A DNA stretch of 25,725 bases from Treponema sp. UBA1793. Lineage in GTDB: Bacteria; Spirochaetota; Spirochaetia; Treponematales; Treponemataceae. Both the position numbers and the translations under genes were made by a program. Below, piece after piece: positions 6,416 to 13,930 of this stretch (the stretch's first letter is position 1; every line of letters starts with the position of its first letter). The stretch lies in the NCBI GenBank assembly GCA_002314445.1, contig DCFX01000095.1, positions 58,939 to 84,663 on the forward strand. The letters are read 5' to 3'. The notes under the pieces were generated by a model, which searched no databases, was not told the origin of the DNA, and saw only the letters and a list, made by a program, of their open reading frames with translations.

Positions 6416-7389
6416 GGTACAGTTTCAGATTTTTCAAGAATCTGCATCCGCTCTGCAACAAACGATTTCATCTTTTCTTTCAGGTCATCGGAAAGCATAC
6501 TGTTTTGAATAAACGGTACGGCTTCAGCGGCTGCCTGTATTGTCAGTTTAATAAGATTTTCCGCAACTTTTCCGGTAATCCCCATATTTGCCGCGCAGGC
6601 AAGAAAATCATCTTTTGTTATTTTTTTCTTTTTTCCGTTGAGGGTCAAAGCCGTTTCTTCTGTATCGGACGGATTAACAATTTGTACGGGGAGCAGATCA
6701 TAGGCTTCGGAAAGCTGCCACGGCCGGCCGGGACGGTGAATGAGTGAAAAGTTTTTCAGATGCATGTCGCTGTTTCCGGTAACGAAGCAGAACAGGAGCC
6801 TGTTGAAAAATTCTGTTTTATCGAGCAGCGGCATGGTGGAGTAGGTATCGATGATTTTTCCGCACTGCTCGTATGAACCTTTGTACTTATCCTCCGTGAG
6901 CCGCAGGGAAAGCTGACAGAAATCTTCCATTGGAATATTATGCGTCGAACCGGAAACTGTATTCCTGTCTATCCGTTTTGTAATGTATGCAAAATTTTCA
7001 TCTGCAAGTCTGATGAGCGCGAAAGGTACGGTCGCAATTTTCCAGAGAGAGGCAAGCTGCATTACAAGGTATTCCGATGCAGGCAGCTGGGGATATTCAG
7101 ATGAGTCCGGCTTGAGTATATATCCTGCAGGATAGCCGACAAGCGTGAGCCGTGGTGTTCTGCTGATGTCATCTTTTTTGTTCAGGTGAAGCGACATTTT
7201 CCGCTGTACACCGGGAACGGAAAGACCTGCACGTACTGACTGTGCGGCAAATTCTGCAAGCTGGCTGCCGGTAATATTGAGCACAGGCAGTGATGACGTG
7301 CCGAAGAATTTTTTTATGCACGATATATGCCACTGTTTTTCCTGCGCCTGGGTCAGCAGCAGCGGTTTGCCGCAGCATAAGCAGTTCAT
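6406..7389 (-). CDS. HipT-type serine/threonine kinase toxin (HipA kinase domain)
   Basis: The 327-residue protein is the HipA core kinase without the N-terminal subdomain, which is encoded separately by the next gene. Visible motifs are the glycine-rich loop SVPGVQRK (57-64), the ATP lysine in YILKP (K93), Glu106, the catalytic loop GNSDMHLKN (D208) and the metal-binding AYDLLP (D231). An N-terminal CLCCG (C3, C6) with H21 and C24 looks like a small zinc knuckle. HipA/HipT kinases phosphorylate aminoacyl-tRNA synthetases (GltX for HipA, TrpS for E. coli HipT), stop translation and cause growth arrest. The target here is unknown. The ATG overlaps the hipS stop as ATGA, so translation is coupled. 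A GAGGGG ribosome site lies inside hipS. Confidence 0.88.
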   Translation of the reverse strand: MNCLCCGKPLLLTQAQEKQWHISCIKKFFGTSSLPVLNITGSQLAEFAAQSVRAGLSVPGVQRKMSLHLNKKDDISRTPRLTLVGYPAGYILKPDSSEYPQLPASEYLVMQLASLWKIATVPFALIRLADENFAYITKRIDRNTVSGSTHNIPMEDFCQLSLRLTEDKYKGSYEQCGKIIDTYSTMPLLDKTEFFNRLLFCFVTGNSDMHLKNFSLIHRPGRPWQLSEAYDLLPVQIVNPSDTEETALTLNGKKKKITKDDFLACAANMGITGKVAENLIKLTIQAAAEAVPFIQNSMLSDDLKEKMKSFVAERMQILEKSETVPRG

Positions 7390-7724
7390 GTTTGGCGCCC
7401 CTCTTCGTTTTTCTGTATTGTAACGGCTCCGATGCAGTCAGTACAGACGGAAAGCAGAAGTCCCATCCTGTCGTGCGGATTCAGTTTCCAGCTTTCTGCT
7501 GCGACCGTAAGCAGCCAGCCTTCAGGGATCAGTCCGTCAAAAAACGGAAAGAATGTCGTACTTTTATACGGTTCTGAGTTCAGCGGAAGTGTCAGACTTA
7601 CCGGTTGTGCGTCGGGCATGGATAAATATCCTCTGTCGTATGAAAACTCATATCCCTGTTCCGTTTCCCGGATAACCCCTGCAGGAATTGAATCAAAAAA
7701 CACCGTACCGCTTCTTCCGTTCAT
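7386..7724 (-). CDS. HipS-type small protein (HipA N-terminal subdomain)
   Basis: The 112-residue protein is the HipA N-terminal subdomain 1 as a free protein. It carries YLSMPDAQPVSLTLPL (33-48), FFPFFDGLIPEGWLL (58-72) and DCIGAVTI near the C-terminus, all family hallmarks. In the E. coli HipBST system the small HipS protein neutralises HipT, with a tryptophan reaching the kinase active site. Trp70 in the PEGW motif is the likely counterpart here, which is inference from family knowledge. It overlaps hipB by ATGA at its start and hipT by ATGA at its end, so the three proteins are made in fixed proportion. A GAGG sits seven bases before its ATG. Confidence 0.87.
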   Translation of the reverse strand: MNGRSGTVFFDSIPAGVIRETEQGYEFSYDRGYLSMPDAQPVSLTLPLNSEPYKSTTFFPFFDGLIPEGWLLTVAAESWKLNPHDRMGLLLSVCTDCIGAVTIQKNEEGRQT

Positions 7725-7927
7725 TCCGGCCTCTTTTTCGGAACAGCGCCCGCTTCATAGCCGAACAATGCGAGTGCCTGATTTACTTTGTCGAGCCGGA
7801 CAGTGCTTTTGCCCTCTTCCAGTTCCCGGACAAAACGAAGTCCCAGTCCGGACCGTACCGCAAAATCTTCCTGTGTGAGACCAGCTTCTTTCCGTTTGCG
7901 CCGGATAAACATACCTATGTTTTCCAT
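7721..7927 (-). CDS. HipB-type Xre/Cro helix-turn-helix repressor
   Basis: The 68-residue protein is almost only a helix-turn-helix: IRRKRKEAGLTQEDFAVRSG (8-27) then LRFVRELEEGKSTVRLDK. It is the DNA-binding partner in hip loci and should repress its own operon. The frame is open to 8047, but the upstream stretch runs through the operators and promoter. The ATG at 7927 begins the conserved domain and lies nine bases after a -10 box with no Shine-Dalgarno. In HipBA systems HipB is also antitoxin, whereas in HipBST that role lies with HipS. First gene of the hipB-hipS-hipT operon. Confidence 0.88.
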   Translation of the reverse strand: MENIGMFIRRKRKEAGLTQEDFAVRSGLGLRFVRELEEGKSTVRLDKVNQALALFGYEAGAVPKKRPE

Positions 7928-7936
7928 GATAGTAAA

Positions 7937-7965
7937 ATAATACACCCGAACGGGTATAAAAGCAA
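7937..7965 (-). promoter_or_regulatory. hip operon promoter
   Basis: On the minus strand TTGCTT (7960-7965) and TATTAT (7937-7942) are exactly 17 bases apart. Operator 1 (7944-7955) fills the spacer, so a bound repressor would exclude RNA polymerase. The -10 ends nine bases before the hipB ATG, giving an almost leaderless mRNA. Confidence 0.65.
7944..7955. promoter_or_regulatory. hip operator 1 (ACCCGAACGGGT)
   Basis: A 12-bp inverted repeat (five perfect base pairs around an AA centre) centred at 7949.5, inside the hip promoter spacer. It is identical in its core to operator 3. Confidence 0.7.
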
Positions 7966-7984
7966 TGCTTAATAAAAGCATTAT

Positions 7985-7996
7985 ACCCTTTCGGGT
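7985..7996. promoter_or_regulatory. hip operator 2 (ACCCTTTCGGGT)
   Basis: A degenerate copy of operators 1 and 3 with ACCC/GGGT arms, centred at 7990.5, exactly 41 bp from both. On the minus strand its flank contains TATAAT, a possible second hip -10. Confidence 0.6.
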
Positions 7997-8016
7997 GTTA
8001 TTTATATTGTTTAATA

Positions 8017-8046
8017 TGTTATTGTACCCGAACGGGTATAATAACA
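8017..8046. promoter_or_regulatory. hip operator 3, extended palindrome
   Basis: The core TACCCGAACGGGTA (8025-8038) is flanked by matching outer arms TGTTAT (8017-8022) and ATAACA (8041-8046), making a 30-base interrupted palindrome centred at 8031.5. It is the most symmetric of the three sites. It lies between the hip operon and the divergent MATE gene and may affect both. Confidence 0.65.
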
Positions 8047-8091
8047 TATGTGAAATAGGAGATAACAGTAGAGAATTGAACTATAAAATTG

Positions 8092-8097
8092 TATACT
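8092..8097 (+). promoter_or_regulatory. -10 box of the MATE gene at 8106
   Basis: TATACT ends eight bases before the ATG and there is no Shine-Dalgarno. I see no convincing -35 at 16-18 bases, so confidence is moderate. Confidence 0.4.
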
Positions 8098-8105
8098 GAA
8101 CCATT

Positions 8106-9464
8106 ATGCATCAAAAAGATTGTGTTCCGGCTCCCACTGTAAACAGGGCCGCTCTGCCCATGTTTCAGTTGACGCTTCCGATTATAGGAGAGACGTTCTT
8201 CAGAACGCTTGTCGCTTCTGCCGACACGATTATGCTCAGTTCATACAAAGACAGTGCCATTGCTGCTGTCGGTATGATGGGACAGTATGTTTTCTTTACG
8301 CAGCTTTTATTCAATATTATATGTACCGGTGCCAGCATCGTGCTTGCGCAGTACATAGGCGCCGGCAGGAAGGAAAAGGCGGAACGGGTTATAAAAGCCA
8401 GTACGGCAATGGCATTGTATGTCGGGATTGCCGTTACGCTGCTCGTAATTTTTGCAACGAAACCGCTGCTTTCCCTGTACACTATTGATGCTGAGGTACG
8501 TACTTTTGCAGTTGAATACTTTATTATTTTCGGAGGAATCGGGGCACTTGCGACTTCATTCAATATGCTGCAGGGAGCCGTTCTCCGTGCATACGGTTAT
8601 ACGAAAGATGCGCTTGCTGGTACTATTGCTGCAAATGTAGTAAATCTCATCGGAAACGCTGTCGCTATTTATATAATAAAAAACGGATTTGAAGTTACCG
8701 GTACGGCATGTGCTTCCGTCCTTTCTCAGCTTGTGTCGTGTCTTATGTATGCGCATATGATCCACTCTCATCCTGAAATAAAAATGCCGTTTAAAGGAAT
8801 ATTTACTTTCGACAGGGAAAGTTATGCAACTGTTTTGAAAATCGGCATTCCCACTGCCGGTGAGAGCATCAGCTACAACGTTGCGCAGATTGTTATTATG
8901 GCTATGGTGTCCACACTGGGTACGTCTTCAATGTCGGCACTCGTGTATGCGCAGACAATCGTGCGGTACGTGTATGTGCTTGCCAATTCAATAGGTGTGG
9001 CCGTTCAGATCAAGACGGGATATTTTGTCGGTTCCGGCAGACCGGACGTTGCATACCATAAAGTATACAAATACCAGCTCATCGGTTCTGCGTGTTCACT
9101 TGCAATGATACTGTTGATTAATATTTTCAGTACGCAGCTTGTTGCGCTCTTTACCGGCAATCCCGATGTCATTGCGAAGCTGAAGATTCTTCTGTTGATA
9201 AGCATATACTATGAATTCGGCCGCTCGATGAATCTTATTACCATTTCCGCATTGAAGGGAAGCGGCGATGTAAAATTTCCGGTATTCTACGGAATCTGCT
9301 CTATGTGGGGCATTATGGTGTTCGGCAGCTGGCTTTTCGGCATAAAGCTCGGGTTCGGCCTCGTTGCCGTCTGGTGGAGCATAGGCAGCGATGAATTTTC
9401 CCGCGGTGTGGTCATGGTTCTCAGGTGGCATTCAAAACGATGGATGAGCAAGGCAATCAGCTGA
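8106..9464 (+). CDS. MATE-family multidrug/sodium antiporter, copy 1
   Basis: The 452-residue membrane protein has the twelve-helix MATE architecture in two six-helix halves. The first helix holds MFQLTLPIIGETFFRTLVAS and the SADTIMLSSY loop, with the related second-half start at KIGIPTAGESISYNVAQIVI. Conserved ISALKGSGDVKFPVFYGI near helix ten fits the NorM/DinF branch. These proteins export drugs or metabolites by proton or sodium exchange. The start codon is the first ATG after a TATACT box. The 3' end overlaps the convergent hydrolase gene by eight bases. It is divergent from the hip operon across the three hip operators. Confidence 0.9.
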   Translation: MHQKDCVPAPTVNRAALPMFQLTLPIIGETFFRTLVASADTIMLSSYKDSAIAAVGMMGQYVFFTQLLFNIICTGASIVLAQYIGAGRKEKAERVIKASTAMALYVGIAVTLLVIFATKPLLSLYTIDAEVRTFAVEYFIIFGGIGALATSFNMLQGAVLRAYGYTKDALAGTIAANVVNLIGNAVAIYIIKNGFEVTGTACASVLSQLVSCLMYAHMIHSHPEIKMPFKGIFTFDRESYATVLKIGIPTAGESISYNVAQIVIMAMVSTLGTSSMSALVYAQTIVRYVYVLANSIGVAVQIKTGYFVGSGRPDVAYHKVYKYQLIGSACSLAMILLINIFSTQLVALFTGNPDVIAKLKILLLISIYYEFGRSMNLITISALKGSGDVKFPVFYGICSMWGIMVFGSWLFGIKLGFGLVAVWWSIGSDEFSRGVVMVLRWHSKRWMSKAIS

Positions 9465-10353
9465 TTCCCGTACTGCACCAGAGCATTTCGCTGTTTTTAA
9501 ACATTGTCTCCAGTCTGCCTGAATCTTTAAGCCACGAAAGGTAAGCGCGCACGGTGCTTCCGACGAGACAGTATTCCTCGAAATTCATGACGCGTTTGTA
9601 TTCGGTGAATACTGTCTGCAGAAGCGTTTCAAACGTGACAGGCGAACTGCACCAGTGTACGATATCTTCGGCAACAGAGAGCACGTTTGCCTTGTTTACC
9701 AATGCCAGGTCCCGTATATCGGTCAGCGGCGTGACGTGCGAGGGAACGAAAAGTTTTGCTTTCATGTCTGCAATTGCTTCCAGTGTCCTGATATAAGCGC
9801 CGGTGTCGTACAGAAAGGTGATGACGTACCGTTTCAGTATTGTTTCACTGCATATGCTGTCGGCAAGAAACACAACGTCGTCGGGCGTCCGTATGCCGAT
9901 CATATCGAAGGAATGACCGGGAAGCGGAATTACTTCAAGCCCGGGGGGAGTGTCCGTTCCGGAAAAAGTGTCCGTCATTTCGCGGACGATGCTTTGTTCC
10001 GCCATCATGCCTCTTCCGCGCAGGCTGTGCGGAGGAAAGCCTCCCCATGAAATTGAAGGATGCAGTACGGGGTTCTGCGTGAGTGCAAGCTCCAGACCGT
10101 ATGCATAGACACCGCATCCTGTCTTTTCCTGGAGATAGCTGCATCCGCCTGAATGATCCGGATGCGAGTGAGTAACGATGATGCCCTGCAGTTTCAGGCC
10201 TTTACCGGTCAGAATCTCGAGAATGAGTTCTGCGGCTGTGCTGCTGTAGCCGCTGTCTATAAGCCATGCGCCGTCGTCCGCAAGATACACTCCGACACGG
10301 GCAGGGTTTTCAATATAGTATGTGCGCTCTCCGGCGCGGATAAAATCAAACAT
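9457..10353 (-). CDS. Metallo-beta-lactamase-fold hydrolase
   Basis: The 298-residue protein has the MBL metal-binding pattern: THSHPDHSGG (H62, H64, D66, H67), PLPGHSFD, VFLADS (bridging Asp) and VPSHVTP (last His). The C-terminal third holds a small helical, winged-helix-like region (EYCLVGSTVRAYLSWLKDSG). Members hydrolyse thioesters, lactones or phosphodiesters with two zinc or iron ions; glyoxalase II-like activity is possible but not shown. The frame is open to 10458, but the conserved fold begins at the ATG at 10353, 11 bases after a TATACT -10, and the extension would cross this promoter and that of the divergent chemoreceptor. The stop overlaps the MATE gene. Confidence 0.87.
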   Translation of the reverse strand: MFDFIRAGERTYYIENPARVGVYLADDGAWLIDSGYSSTAAELILEILTGKGLKLQGIIVTHSHPDHSGGCSYLQEKTGCGVYAYGLELALTQNPVLHPSISWGGFPPHSLRGRGMMAEQSIVREMTDTFSGTDTPPGLEVIPLPGHSFDMIGIRTPDDVVFLADSICSETILKRYVITFLYDTGAYIRTLEAIADMKAKLFVPSHVTPLTDIRDLALVNKANVLSVAEDIVHWCSSPVTFETLLQTVFTEYKRVMNFEEYCLVGSTVRAYLSWLKDSGRLETMFKNSEMLWCSTGIS

Positions 10354-10364
10354 AGCTGCCGGGC

Positions 10365-10392
10365 AGTATATCATAATGCAGCGGGAGTGAAA
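10365..10392 (-). promoter_or_regulatory. Promoter candidate of the MBL-fold hydrolase gene
   Basis: TTTCAC (10387-10392) and TATACT (10365-10370) are 16 bases apart on the minus strand. The ATG follows 11 bases after the -10 and no ribosome site is present. Confidence 0.45.
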
Positions 10393-10409
10393 GCCTTTCC
10401 GCATATTGT

Positions 10410-10439
10410 TTGACATCCGCCTGCGCTCCGCTTTATACT
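10410..10439 (+). promoter_or_regulatory. Sigma-70 promoter of the chemoreceptor gene
   Basis: A perfect TTGACA (10410-10415) and TATACT (10434-10439) are 18 bases apart, and an AAAGGGGAG ribosome site follows at 10465-10473 before the ATG at 10482. This is the clearest housekeeping promoter in the window. No flagellar-type sigma-28 site is seen. Confidence 0.7.
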
Positions 10440-10481
10440 GAATTACGCTTTTGTTCAATATATGAAAGGGGAGAGTAGTGT

Positions 10482-12362
10482 ATGCCGGTATCAGAAAATT
10501 CTGTCGTTCCTAAGTACCCAGTACGGCTTCGAATTGATTCTTTGCTCGTATTTGTCAGTTTTCATCTTTTGTTCTGGTTTTTATATGCGTTCTGTGGAAT
10601 TTATACGCCAGCACAGGTATTCGGGCTGCTTTTTTCTGTTCCATATGCAGTGTACCTTTGTTCAACACTTTTGGCCTGTTTTGCTTTAAATGAAATCATG
10701 ATACGGAAAATCAGCCGGTACGATGGTACTGAAATTTCTGCGGTAGATACAAACAGCCTTGTAAAGACGTTTATCCTGTTGCAAATACTGTTATCGCTTA
10801 TATGTGCACTCTTTTTCCCGCTATGCATTAAAAAGTCATGCGATATTGGCGGTCTTATATATTTAACGCATGACCCGTGGTTTTGCACGCTTGGTTCCTT
10901 TTTACTCTCTACAACACTCAGTTATCTGCTTCTGGTAGAAAATCTTGATACGTGGCTCAAATGGCTTCCATTTAAAAAAGAGAATATTGTCTTTTCGTCG
11001 ATTATGCGTCGTCTGCTCGTACTTGCTTTTACTTCCGTCGGTATTGTCATGGTAACGATGGCTGCAAACCGCATGATGGAAATAAGGGAATCCGAATATC
11101 CGGGGATGTCTGTATGGGATGTGTACCGGAGCAGGCTTATTCCTGTTTCCGCACTCGGTATTATATATTCTCTTCTTGATATGTTTTTTGAAGCACAATG
11201 CGAAATAAAACATTTGAAAAGGGTCGTTGACGTACTGGAAGATATATCGAACAAGGACTATTCTCTGAAACCGCTTGATGTAACGCTCCGTACAGAATAC
11301 GGTATGCTGTTTAATTCAATTAATAAGTTCATTGCGGAAATGCGTTCGTTTTTCAGGAATCTTCAGAAGACGTCAAAAGATACGCATCAACTTGCAGAGC
11401 AAATGAACGGCAACAGCGAATCGACGGCTGCTGCGGTGACTCAGATTTCATCTTCCGTGTCCAACATCAAGAAAGATATTACAGCGCAGTCTGAAGGTGT
11501 CGGAAAAACACAGTCTACCATTATGCAGATACAGCAGTCGATCAGCAGGCTGGATAACGATATTGTGTCGCAGGCGGCAAGTGTTACGCAGTCGTCGGCA
11601 GCCGTTGACGAGATGGTTGCTAATATTAAATCCGTTACGAATATTCTTACGAAAAATTCCACAGCCGTAAACGATCTCGGCACGGCAGCAGACGAGGGGC
11701 AGCGGAGTGTTCAGGATGCTGTTGATTCTGCCGGGATTATTATGGAAAAATCGGGTTCCCTGCTTGAGGCAAGCGACGTCATTCAGAATATCGCGTCCCA
11801 GACAAATCTGCTTGCCATGAACGCAGCAATAGAAGCCGCACATGCAGGTGAATCAGGTAAAGGATTTTCTGTCGTTGCTGATGAAATCCGCAAACTTGCA
11901 GAACAGTCCGGCAATCAGGGAAAGGCAATTGATGCAGAATTGAAAAAGTTGAACGAATCGATAGCCCATGTTTCGGAAACGACAAAGAATGTTCAGTCTC
12001 ACTTTAAAAAAATATTTGACCTTGCCAATACTGTCCGCGACCAGGAGCAGGTTGTCATATCAGCAATGCAGGAGCAGGAAACGGGCAGCAACCAGGTTCT
12101 GGATGCGATGCATCAGATTAATGATGTGACTGTTGCCATAAAGTCAGGTTCGTCCGAAATGCTTGAGGGTGCACACGGAATCGTTATGGAAATGCAGGAA
12201 CTTGCAAAGGTCACTGCAAAAATTAACCAGACGATGAGCGAAATTGAGGCAGGGACGGAGAGTATCAATACGCTTGCTTCAGAGACGAAAGAAAGTTCCC
12301 GCAGGAATTCCGAAAGCGTTTCACTGCTTGAAAGTGCTGTGGATAAATTCAAACTCGAATAG
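10482..12362 (+). CDS. Methyl-accepting chemotaxis protein with a multi-helix membrane sensor
   Basis: The 626-residue chemoreceptor has about six hydrophobic segments in residues 15-225 instead of the usual two helices flanking a periplasmic domain. A HAMP-like linker follows (about 225-280) and then a long coiled coil. The signalling tip is clear around residues 433-475: IASQTNLLAMNAAIEAAHAG followed by GKGFSVVADEIRKLAEQS. It would pass signals to CheA and CheW. Ligand sensing within the membrane or of the membrane state is inferred from the lack of a sizeable external domain. The C-terminus DKFKLE lacks a CheR-tethering pentapeptide. It has a consensus promoter and ribosome site and is transcribed alone. 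It converges on a MATE gene with 16 bases between the stops and no terminator that I can see. Confidence 0.93.
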   Translation: MPVSENSVVPKYPVRLRIDSLLVFVSFHLLFWFLYAFCGIYTPAQVFGLLFSVPYAVYLCSTLLACFALNEIMIRKISRYDGTEISAVDTNSLVKTFILLQILLSLICALFFPLCIKKSCDIGGLIYLTHDPWFCTLGSFLLSTTLSYLLLVENLDTWLKWLPFKKENIVFSSIMRRLLVLAFTSVGIVMVTMAANRMMEIRESEYPGMSVWDVYRSRLIPVSALGIIYSLLDMFFEAQCEIKHLKRVVDVLEDISNKDYSLKPLDVTLRTEYGMLFNSINKFIAEMRSFFRNLQKTSKDTHQLAEQMNGNSESTAAAVTQISSSVSNIKKDITAQSEGVGKTQSTIMQIQQSISRLDNDIVSQAASVTQSSAAVDEMVANIKSVTNILTKNSTAVNDLGTAADEGQRSVQDAVDSAGIIMEKSGSLLEASDVIQNIASQTNLLAMNAAIEAAHAGESGKGFSVVADEIRKLAEQSGNQGKAIDAELKKLNESIAHVSETTKNVQSHFKKIFDLANTVRDQEQVVISAMQEQETGSNQVLDAMHQINDVTVAIKSGSSEMLEGAHGIVMEMQELAKVTAKINQTMSEIEAGTESINTLASETKESSRRNSESVSLLESAVDKFKLE

Positions 12363-12378
12363 AAGTTCCTGTCATTTT

Positions 12379-13767
12379 TCAGACGATTTCTTCTTTAAAG
12401 TTCCGCGTAATGTTGTTCACCCATCTGCCGCTCAGGTAATGGTGGACGACGAACGGCATTTTTTCGAATTCATCAAGATAGAGAATAAGATAGACGATAA
12501 TCGGCGGGAGCTTGAATACAAAGGCGCTGAGCAGGCCGAGCGGGACGGAGACGCCCCACATGATGAATGTGTCGAGCACAAAGCCGAATTTTGCATCGCC
12601 TCCAGCCCTGAATATGCCGCAGATGATGACGGTGTTGATTGCCGCACCGACAATGGAACAGCTGTTGATATAAATCATGATGTTCAGGAATTCCACAGCC
12701 TGAGGTGTAAGTGTCGCAATTCTGAATATGAGCGGACGGAATAAAAGCAGCAGTACGCCTCCGAGCACACCGGCTGCAATAGTGCTTCTGCATAACAGCG
12801 AAGCATCTTTTTTTGCCCTTTCCAGACTGCCGGAACCCATTTCTTTGCCGATAAGGATTGCACCGCCGTACGCCATGCCGAAGCACAGTACCGATGCAAG
12901 ATTACGCGCAACATTGACGACTGAATTGGCAGCGACAATGTCTTCTCCGCTGTGTCCCATAATCACCGAATACATTGAGAATGCCGCACCCCACACAAAT
13001 TCATTACCGAGCGCAGGAAGTGAATAATGGAAGAAATCCTTGAGCAGAAGTTTATTCCGTTTCAGAATAACCGATGGGGCGAGGTGTATACTTTTTATGC
13101 GCAGCGATATACCGACGGTTAATGCAAGTTCGATTATGCGCGCAACAGTCGTAGCAAACGCGACTCCCTTTATTCCCGACTTCGGAACCCCGAATAATCC
13201 GAAGATGAATACTGCGTTGAGGAATACATTAATAAAAAGGGCTGAAGCGGTGAGCGCCGTTACGATTTTTACTCTTTCAATACTTTTGAGTACGGCCTGA
13301 TATATCTGTGAAACAGAAAGCAGAAAGTATGAGATACTCACAATATGGAGATATTCTGCGCCGGTGTTTATGAGCGCCTCGTCGTTTGTAAAAATACGCA
13401 TAAGAAAGCGGGGAAAGAAAAAGGCTGCAAATGAAAAAAGCAGTCCTGTAGAACACGAAAGCCTCATGGCAATGCCGGTGAGCGTTTCGATTGAGTCTGT
13501 GTCTTTCTTACCCCAGTACTGCGCCGTAAGCATGATAAGTCCTGATGACATACCGGTGAAAAAAAGCATGAGAACGAACTGTATCTGTCCTGCAAGCGAT
13601 GCGGCCGCTATTGCCGTCTGCCCGACATAGCCGAGCATGATAACGTCTGCGGAACTGACCGCGGCGGTAATAAGATTCTGAAGTGCAATCGGTCCTACGA
13701 TAATACGCAAGGCGCGGAAAAAATCGCGCGTGCTGTCCGGAGTCTGTTCAGGGTGGAGTGCGTTCAT
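12379..13767 (-). CDS. MATE-family multidrug/sodium antiporter, copy 2
   Basis: The 462-residue membrane protein has the two-half MATE fold. The first helix region is FFRALRIIVGPIALQNLITA followed by SSADVIMLGY, and the second half opens with FFHYSLPALGNEFVWGAAFS. It is not a close duplicate of the MATE protein at 8106. The reading frame is open further to a TTG at 13845 and an ATG at 13836. The ATG at 13767 gives a normal MATE N-terminus and sits seven bases after a TATATT box; the longer forms would add an extra hydrophobic stretch and overlap the divergent promoter at 13830-13858. The start remains uncertain. No Shine-Dalgarno is present at 13767. Confidence 0.87.
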   Translation of the reverse strand: MNALHPEQTPDSTRDFFRALRIIVGPIALQNLITAAVSSADVIMLGYVGQTAIAAASLAGQIQFVLMLFFTGMSSGLIMLTAQYWGKKDTDSIETLTGIAMRLSCSTGLLFSFAAFFFPRFLMRIFTNDEALINTGAEYLHIVSISYFLLSVSQIYQAVLKSIERVKIVTALTASALFINVFLNAVFIFGLFGVPKSGIKGVAFATTVARIIELALTVGISLRIKSIHLAPSVILKRNKLLLKDFFHYSLPALGNEFVWGAAFSMYSVIMGHSGEDIVAANSVVNVARNLASVLCFGMAYGGAILIGKEMGSGSLERAKKDASLLCRSTIAAGVLGGVLLLLFRPLIFRIATLTPQAVEFLNIMIYINSCSIVGAAINTVIICGIFRAGGDAKFGFVLDTFIMWGVSVPLGLLSAFVFKLPPIIVYLILYLDEFEKMPFVVHHYLSGRWVNNITRNFKEEIV

Positions 13768-13774
13768 AGTGGTG

Positions 13775-13780
13775 AATATA
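13775..13780 (-). promoter_or_regulatory. -10 box of the MATE gene at 13767
   Basis: TATATT on the minus strand is followed by seven bases and the ATG at 13767. The -35 region is unclear; TTGTTT lies only 14 bases upstream. Confidence 0.35.
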
Positions 13781-13829
13781 GCATATAGCATTATAAACAA
13801 CCAGCTGACTGACAGTTGAAATGATTTTT

Positions 13830-13858
13830 TTGACATACACCGCAAAAACTGTCATAAT
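13830..13858 (+). promoter_or_regulatory. Promoter of the acyl-CoA synthetase gene with overlapping inverted repeat
   Basis: A perfect TTGACA (13830-13835) and CATAAT (13853-13858) are 17 bases apart. TGACA (13831-13835) and TGTCA (13850-13854) form an inverted repeat across the promoter. The same motif lies before fabF. A regulator bound there would cover both promoter boxes. Confidence 0.65.
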
Positions 13859-13930
13859 TAGGCAACTTTTTTCCCGTTTGTGTGTCTAATATAAAATTGT
13901 CGGGAACTGTATTTTTTATGGGGAATAACT

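Noticed and set aside
7928..8047. N-terminal extension of HipB by 40 residues
   Set aside because: The extension covers operators 1, 2 and most of 3 and the promoter. The helix-turn-helix begins right after the ATG at 7927.
13768..13845. Longer starts (TTG at 13845, ATG at 13836) for the second MATE gene
   Set aside because: They add an extra hydrophobic stretch and overlap the acyl-CoA synthetase promoter. They are not fully excluded.
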